Shown piece after piece: positions 60,457 to 64,000 of a DNA stretch of 64,000 nt. Source of the stretch: Auricularia sp. M13. Its lineage: Eukaryota > Basidiomycota > Agaricomycetes > Auriculariales > Auriculariaceae. The notes beneath the pieces are model-generated. The model saw only the letters and a list, made by a program, of their open reading frames with translations. It was not told where the DNA came from and made no database searches. A program made the translations under genes and the position numbers. The stretch covers positions 2,604,001 to 2,668,000 of the forward strand of contig CM073202.1 of NCBI GenBank assembly GCA_037042915.1. Reading direction: 5' to 3'. Position 1 is the stretch's first letter. Every line of letters starts with the position of its first letter.

Positions 60457-61173
60457 TTACCGAGATATCCGTACGAGCCGACCGCAGGGCCCGGCAGCAC
60501 CACAGAGTCGGAATCCTTCGAACTTATCAGAGACAATGCAAAGTGCTATGGTCGGACCGCTCACAAAAATCGCTCCTGGGGTACGTCCAGCGGTAATGAC
60601 TCTTGTCAAAGCGTCGGCGGTAACCAAGCCTTGTTTCACAGCTTCTTCCAAGACAGAAATGAGCCAATTCTGGCAATTCCATGCGCCGTTGGGAACGTAA
60701 ACGGGTGTCGTGGACGCGATATGTTCGAGCTGAGCCCGCTGCTCGTGCGTCATGGTGCATATGACAACCTGAGCGACGGGAGGGCTTTGTGACGCGAGAT
60801 CGAGCGTCTTGGTCAGTGGGCCCCAGTTTGTGTAATGCTGGAAACCACGCTCTTGCACAATTTGTAGCTCGCGCCAAACGGTGTGTATGCCATCTTTGAG
60901 TTGACCGACTTGCCAGCCAATCATCCAGTGACGGCAGTCCAGTTCGGAGTGATTGTTGAAGACTAGCAGGGCGACGTCCAAGTCTGCTGGGGGGTCGGGA
61001 TAGAGGTGATCGATGTTGCCGGGCGGCGGGCGACCTTTAGATCGATGGACGTGAGCGCAGCTTTTAATTATACTATACACTCGTATGCACATACCTGGAG
61101 GACGCCCCATGTTTTCCATGATGACCATAGGCTCTTCTTGAGTCATAGTATTGGGGGCTGAGAACAAGGACAA
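60457..61173 (-). CDS. Small DUF6914-like protein
   Basis: 218 residues from two exons (61173-61095 and 61034-60457). The start could instead be the second methionine at 61146. The core has LDVALLVFNNHSELDCRHWMIG near the front, a central GFQHYTNWGPLTKTLDLAS, and a C-terminal YVPNGAWNCQNWLISVLEEAV in which a Trp-Asn-Cys stands before a helix. This arrangement resembles the fungal DUF6914 family, whose role is unknown. No signal peptide, no membrane helix. The last 40 residues look less conserved, and a further intron near 60590 is possible. Confidence 0.55.
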   Translation of the reverse strand: MSLFSAPNTMTQEEPMVIMENMGRPPGMCIRVYSIIKSCAHVHRSKGRPPPGNIDHLYPDPPADLDVALLVFNNHSELDCRHWMIGWQVGQLKDGIHTVWRELQIVQERGFQHYTNWGPLTKTLDLASQSPPVAQVVICTMTHEQRAQLEHIASTTPVYVPNGAWNCQNWLISVLEEAVKQGLVTADALTRVITAGRTPGAIFVSGPTIALCIVSDKFEGFRLCGAAGPCGRLVRISR

Positions 61174-61403
61174 AGTCGCTTTCTAGCTCCGATCCCGAGA
61201 ATCTGAGCTCCAACGGAATTGCTCTACTGCCATACTACAGCGGCTTGGACATGTGGGCTGACATGACATCCTGGTCGCTAATAATCTCTCTTTCGGTCAA
61301 TCATGAGTTGGCACACAATAAGATAGACTGTATCCTGTAACAATAGTGTACACATAGAAAAGGGAGCTAGCCGGCATGGCCTCGAAGTCCGCGCGACGGT
61401 TCA

Positions 61404-63044
61404 TTACCGAAACCGTCTGGTAGTCCTTACTCGTGGACTGGAATATTTGACCATAACGTCCGTCAAATTCGACCCCTTCAGGACGGCATTGACTCCTCCC
61501 GCCACGCCCGTCACATCCCGCGGGGCCGGCGGCCTGAAGCCGCTGCGTTCAAGAACCAGGTCCTTGAACAGTAGCTCATAAAACACCCATGCCGACCAGA
61601 GGAATTGTTTGCGAGCTGGCGGCGCGGCGGGGACGCACGCCTCGAAGCTCGCGAGCCGTTCGGCGCCGATGAACGCCCTCCCCTTTCCACCACTCCGGCA
61701 GGCCACTTCCTTGCGCAGATGCACAGCATCTGACTCCAGCAGGTCCGGGAACGTCACGTCAACGATGCTCGGCCGGTCCCGTACGAACGCGACGAGGCGC
61801 TTCGCCATCCTGCGTTTGCGCTCTGCGATATCCTCGGCCGTGGGCGGCGGCGCGGCGGGCGCGGGCGGCAGCTCTGTCCATACACGGAGGAACTCGGGGT
61901 TCTCCACCCTGAAGACCTCGAGATGCGGTAGGATGTGCGGGTCGTCAAGCCAGGTCGTGCTGACGAGGTGCGCGGCGGGGTTGGTCGCGGAGCCCAGATC
62001 GCAGCGCACGCCCATGGCAAGGACGCGCAACGATGGCGAGTGCCGCGTAAGGAAGTCCGCAAGCGCGGCAGAGTCGAGGCTGCGTAGCGCCATCTTGTAG
62101 ACCTCAAAGTTCCGCAGAGCAGGGAACGTGATACGTTCCGGAGGCGGTGGCGGTGGCAAACTAGGGTCGTTCGGAGGCGGTGGCGAATAGCCGATAAGGG
62201 CCGCGAACCCGAGCACTCTGACAAGACAGAGATTCTGCAGCGTCTGAGAGCAAGCTGCGAGCAGAGGCGTCCACGGCGTGGCATCCTGCCCGTTCCAGCG
62301 GGCAGTTACACGGCAGTCGAGGTCGTAAAGGTTGAGCGTTGTCAGGTTCCTAACCAAAGACCCGTCCGGCACCTTGGCCGAAGAGATGCAACACAAGAAC
62401 ATTTCGCGCAGACGGCCTTTATCGCCCAGAAGCAGCGTCCAGAGATCCAATGGCTGACTATCTTCAAGCGGCGGTTTGTAGTCCTCTGCGAAGTCCTCTT
62501 GCTCTGGGCTACCGTTCCTCAGACGAAAGGGCACCGTTACAATCTTATTGAACGCAGACCAGCGTCCCTTCTGCGACTTAGTCGGAGAAGGCACCGGTGC
62601 ATCCAATAAGAACCACGACACATGCCGCCGGAGAAAGACAGCAAAAATATTGGGCAGCTGTGGGATCAAAACCTGCAACAGCTGGTGGATTTTGTGCGGG
62701 TGTGGCGCTCCTGTATTTGGTAGCTCGTTGTCAACGTAGCGGTTGCTAGCAACGGACTCAAAGTCGTGGAGAGTGGGTATGGTGGGCTCGAGCGGCTTGA
62801 CGACATCGTCAAGAACGACGCGTGTAACAGCGGCGCGCAGGTGGCCCGATGCTGGGCGAAGCAGACATTCCAGCCATGAGACGAGCCTGTCCTGCTCGTC
62901 GGGGATGAACGGGACAACAAGGGTCCGCGCGAGTGCTGTGTACGCGCACTGGGAGAAAGCGCGCGAGGCCAGCGCAACTGCAGGAAGGTCGTACGGCCAT
63001 TCAAGATCGGCAAAGATTTGGAGGAGCAGTTCGGGTGGAAGCAT
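61404..63044 (-). CDS. F-box protein, single exon
   Basis: 546 residues in one exon. The N-terminal F-box (MLPPELLLQIFADLEWPYDLPAVALASRAFSQCA) begins right at the start codon. The remainder has scattered Leu-rich strands (LTTLNLYDLDC, LRNFEVYKMALRSLDSAAL, LPHLEVFRVENPEFL), a Pro-rich loop (SPPPPNDPSLPPPPPP) and a basic C-terminus. A likely SCF ligase adaptor of unknown target. Not closely related to the F-box genes at 42 and 55 kb beyond the F-box itself. Confidence 0.82.
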   Translation of the reverse strand: MLPPELLLQIFADLEWPYDLPAVALASRAFSQCAYTALARTLVVPFIPDEQDRLVSWLECLLRPASGHLRAAVTRVVLDDVVKPLEPTIPTLHDFESVASNRYVDNELPNTGAPHPHKIHQLLQVLIPQLPNIFAVFLRRHVSWFLLDAPVPSPTKSQKGRWSAFNKIVTVPFRLRNGSPEQEDFAEDYKPPLEDSQPLDLWTLLLGDKGRLREMFLCCISSAKVPDGSLVRNLTTLNLYDLDCRVTARWNGQDATPWTPLLAACSQTLQNLCLVRVLGFAALIGYSPPPPNDPSLPPPPPPERITFPALRNFEVYKMALRSLDSAALADFLTRHSPSLRVLAMGVRCDLGSATNPAAHLVSTTWLDDPHILPHLEVFRVENPEFLRVWTELPPAPAAPPPTAEDIAERKRRMAKRLVAFVRDRPSIVDVTFPDLLESDAVHLRKEVACRSGGKGRAFIGAERLASFEACVPAAPPARKQFLWSAWVFYELLFKDLVLERSGFRPPAPRDVTGVAGGVNAVLKGSNLTDVMVKYSSPRVRTTRRFR

Positions 63045-63489
63045 CGCAGTTTGGACGAAAGATAACAGCGGATGTCGGAGTTTGCGGACACACTCTATCT
63101 GCTATTCCAACGGCATCCTCGACAGCCCGGCCCCGGTCACTGAGCGTGCGCACTATAAGATCCGTGCAAGCGGCAAAGCGTAGCCCGAGCGCACCGTGCT
63201 GCATTGCCTACTTGCGCAATTCTGTCCTGTGGCCATGGCTTCAACTTCGCCGATTGCGACGTCGCGGCTCGTCGCGGCTTCGCTCAACTCCGCCGTTCAT
63301 CCCCGTGTCTCCATCACAATTCAGCGGAACAATTTCAGCCCATAGACGGCATTGAGCAAGTTATCCCCGATGAAGCGAAACGGAGTGTACAGGGAGAAAA
63401 CAGTCTGTCAAGGCCAAGAGATTGCTCAGTACAGTACGCATCCAGATCCATTATCGCAACACGGTTTGTGTGCAGAGGATATCCATTTT
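63045..63489. other. Intergenic between two F-box loci
   Basis: Promoter region of the F-box gene to the left; no gene seen. Confidence 0.45.
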
Positions 63490-64000
63490 ATGACGAGAAT
63501 GCTCCAGGCTGCTCAGCTATATACTTGCAGGGCACGGCATTGCCGGCCAGCCACGCACTCTGCCACACATCTTCTTTACGGCCAGCCACCCAGCGTTTAC
63601 CGCCATTCACGAAGCGACCATATCCTACCTGCATTCGACGGGCACGAACACTTCGAGGTGCGTTCGAGCGAGCTTTGCAACGGTTCCGGCTGCACTCATG
63701 ATCGCCGTTGTCGCGAATCATAGTGCCCTGCGTCGACACCCTCCTTTCCACAGTCCACCGCGCAATGGCCGAGTCCGTGTCGAAGTGGAACGCGAGGACA
63801 GACGATATATGGCGCAGGCTCCCCACCGAGCCGTGCGCCGAATGCTTACCTTGAGATGAAAGACAGGATCGCGGCCACCCACAACTCCCGCCTGTGGTGC
63901 ATGAACGCGCTCTCCATTCCGTCCCTTTGGAGCACAATCCACTCCACGGGCTCTCCCGAGCTGGACACGACGCTGGTGCAGACGATGCTGCGTCGCTCGG
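63490..64000 (+). pseudogene. Decayed inverted copy of the 42-44 kb F-box gene (partial)
   Basis: From about 63490 to the window edge the plus strand matches the reverse complement of 43935-43390 at roughly 85-90 percent by eye. The match includes about 90 bp of promoter, the first exon (FTAIHEATISYLHSTGTN), the intron with its GTGCGT donor and ATCATAG acceptor, and the F-box exon. The start codon is gone (a gap removes the bases around it). The segment after the acceptor lacks about five codons of QELEVAV, and a further deletion within the F-box shifts the frame. The copy continues past position 64000. Confidence 0.8.

Overview
The window looks like nuclear DNA of a filamentous basidiomycete, most likely an Agaricomycete. 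The reasons are dense genes with many GT-AG introns of about 45-70 nt, a GATA/PAS white-collar-2 homologue, a fused dethiobiotin synthetase/DAPA aminotransferase, a three-domain peroxisomal Fox2 protein, several F-box/LRR genes, and a LINE of the kind common in fungi (APE, RT, RNase H-like fold and a C-terminal zinc finger). There is no bacterial, phage or CRISPR signature. I recognised no tRNA or rRNA, and no LTR or capsid-bearing element.

Left part (0-15 kb): a transformer-2-like splicing factor (501-1840); an inverted, decayed copy (2850-3511) of an orphan acidic-protein gene (4543-5901); then an apparently recent full-length LINE (6263-13467) flanked by a 15-bp target-site duplication (TSD). 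About 2 kb after it has no gene I can support.

15-24 kb, metabolic and secreted genes: a secreted two-WSC-domain protein, the biotin fusion gene, a glycerate-kinase-type P-loop kinase sharing a 70-bp divergent promoter with it, a secreted DUF4185-like protein, and an aldo/keto reductase whose catalytic tyrosine lies on a 13-nt micro-exon.

24-39 kb: two copies, in opposite orientation, of an unrecognised multi-exon gene (minus 24383-27628; plus 36451-38824). They flank wc-2, an ankyrin-repeat gene and a small heat-shock gene. The left copy carries an extra domain repeat and an in-frame stop; the right copy is open throughout. Their 3' flanks are more alike than their coding parts.

39-64 kb: a broken sds22-like LRR gene, an F-box gene, fox2, a vacuolar-type Ca2+/H+ antiporter with an 8-nt micro-exon, a 679-bp near-perfect palindrome (foldback/MITE), an F-box/LRR gene, a small DUF6914-like protein, another F-box gene, and at the right edge a decayed inverted copy of the F-box gene at 42-44 kb.

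The recurring theme is inverted gene duplication followed by decay of one copy (three cases). The best candidates for something undescribed are the paired orphan gene family at 24-39 kb, the two micro-exons at functional motifs, and the long palindrome. Exon boundaries were placed by eye from splice signals, reading frame and family knowledge. Coding lengths were checked for divisibility by three where full exon lists are given.
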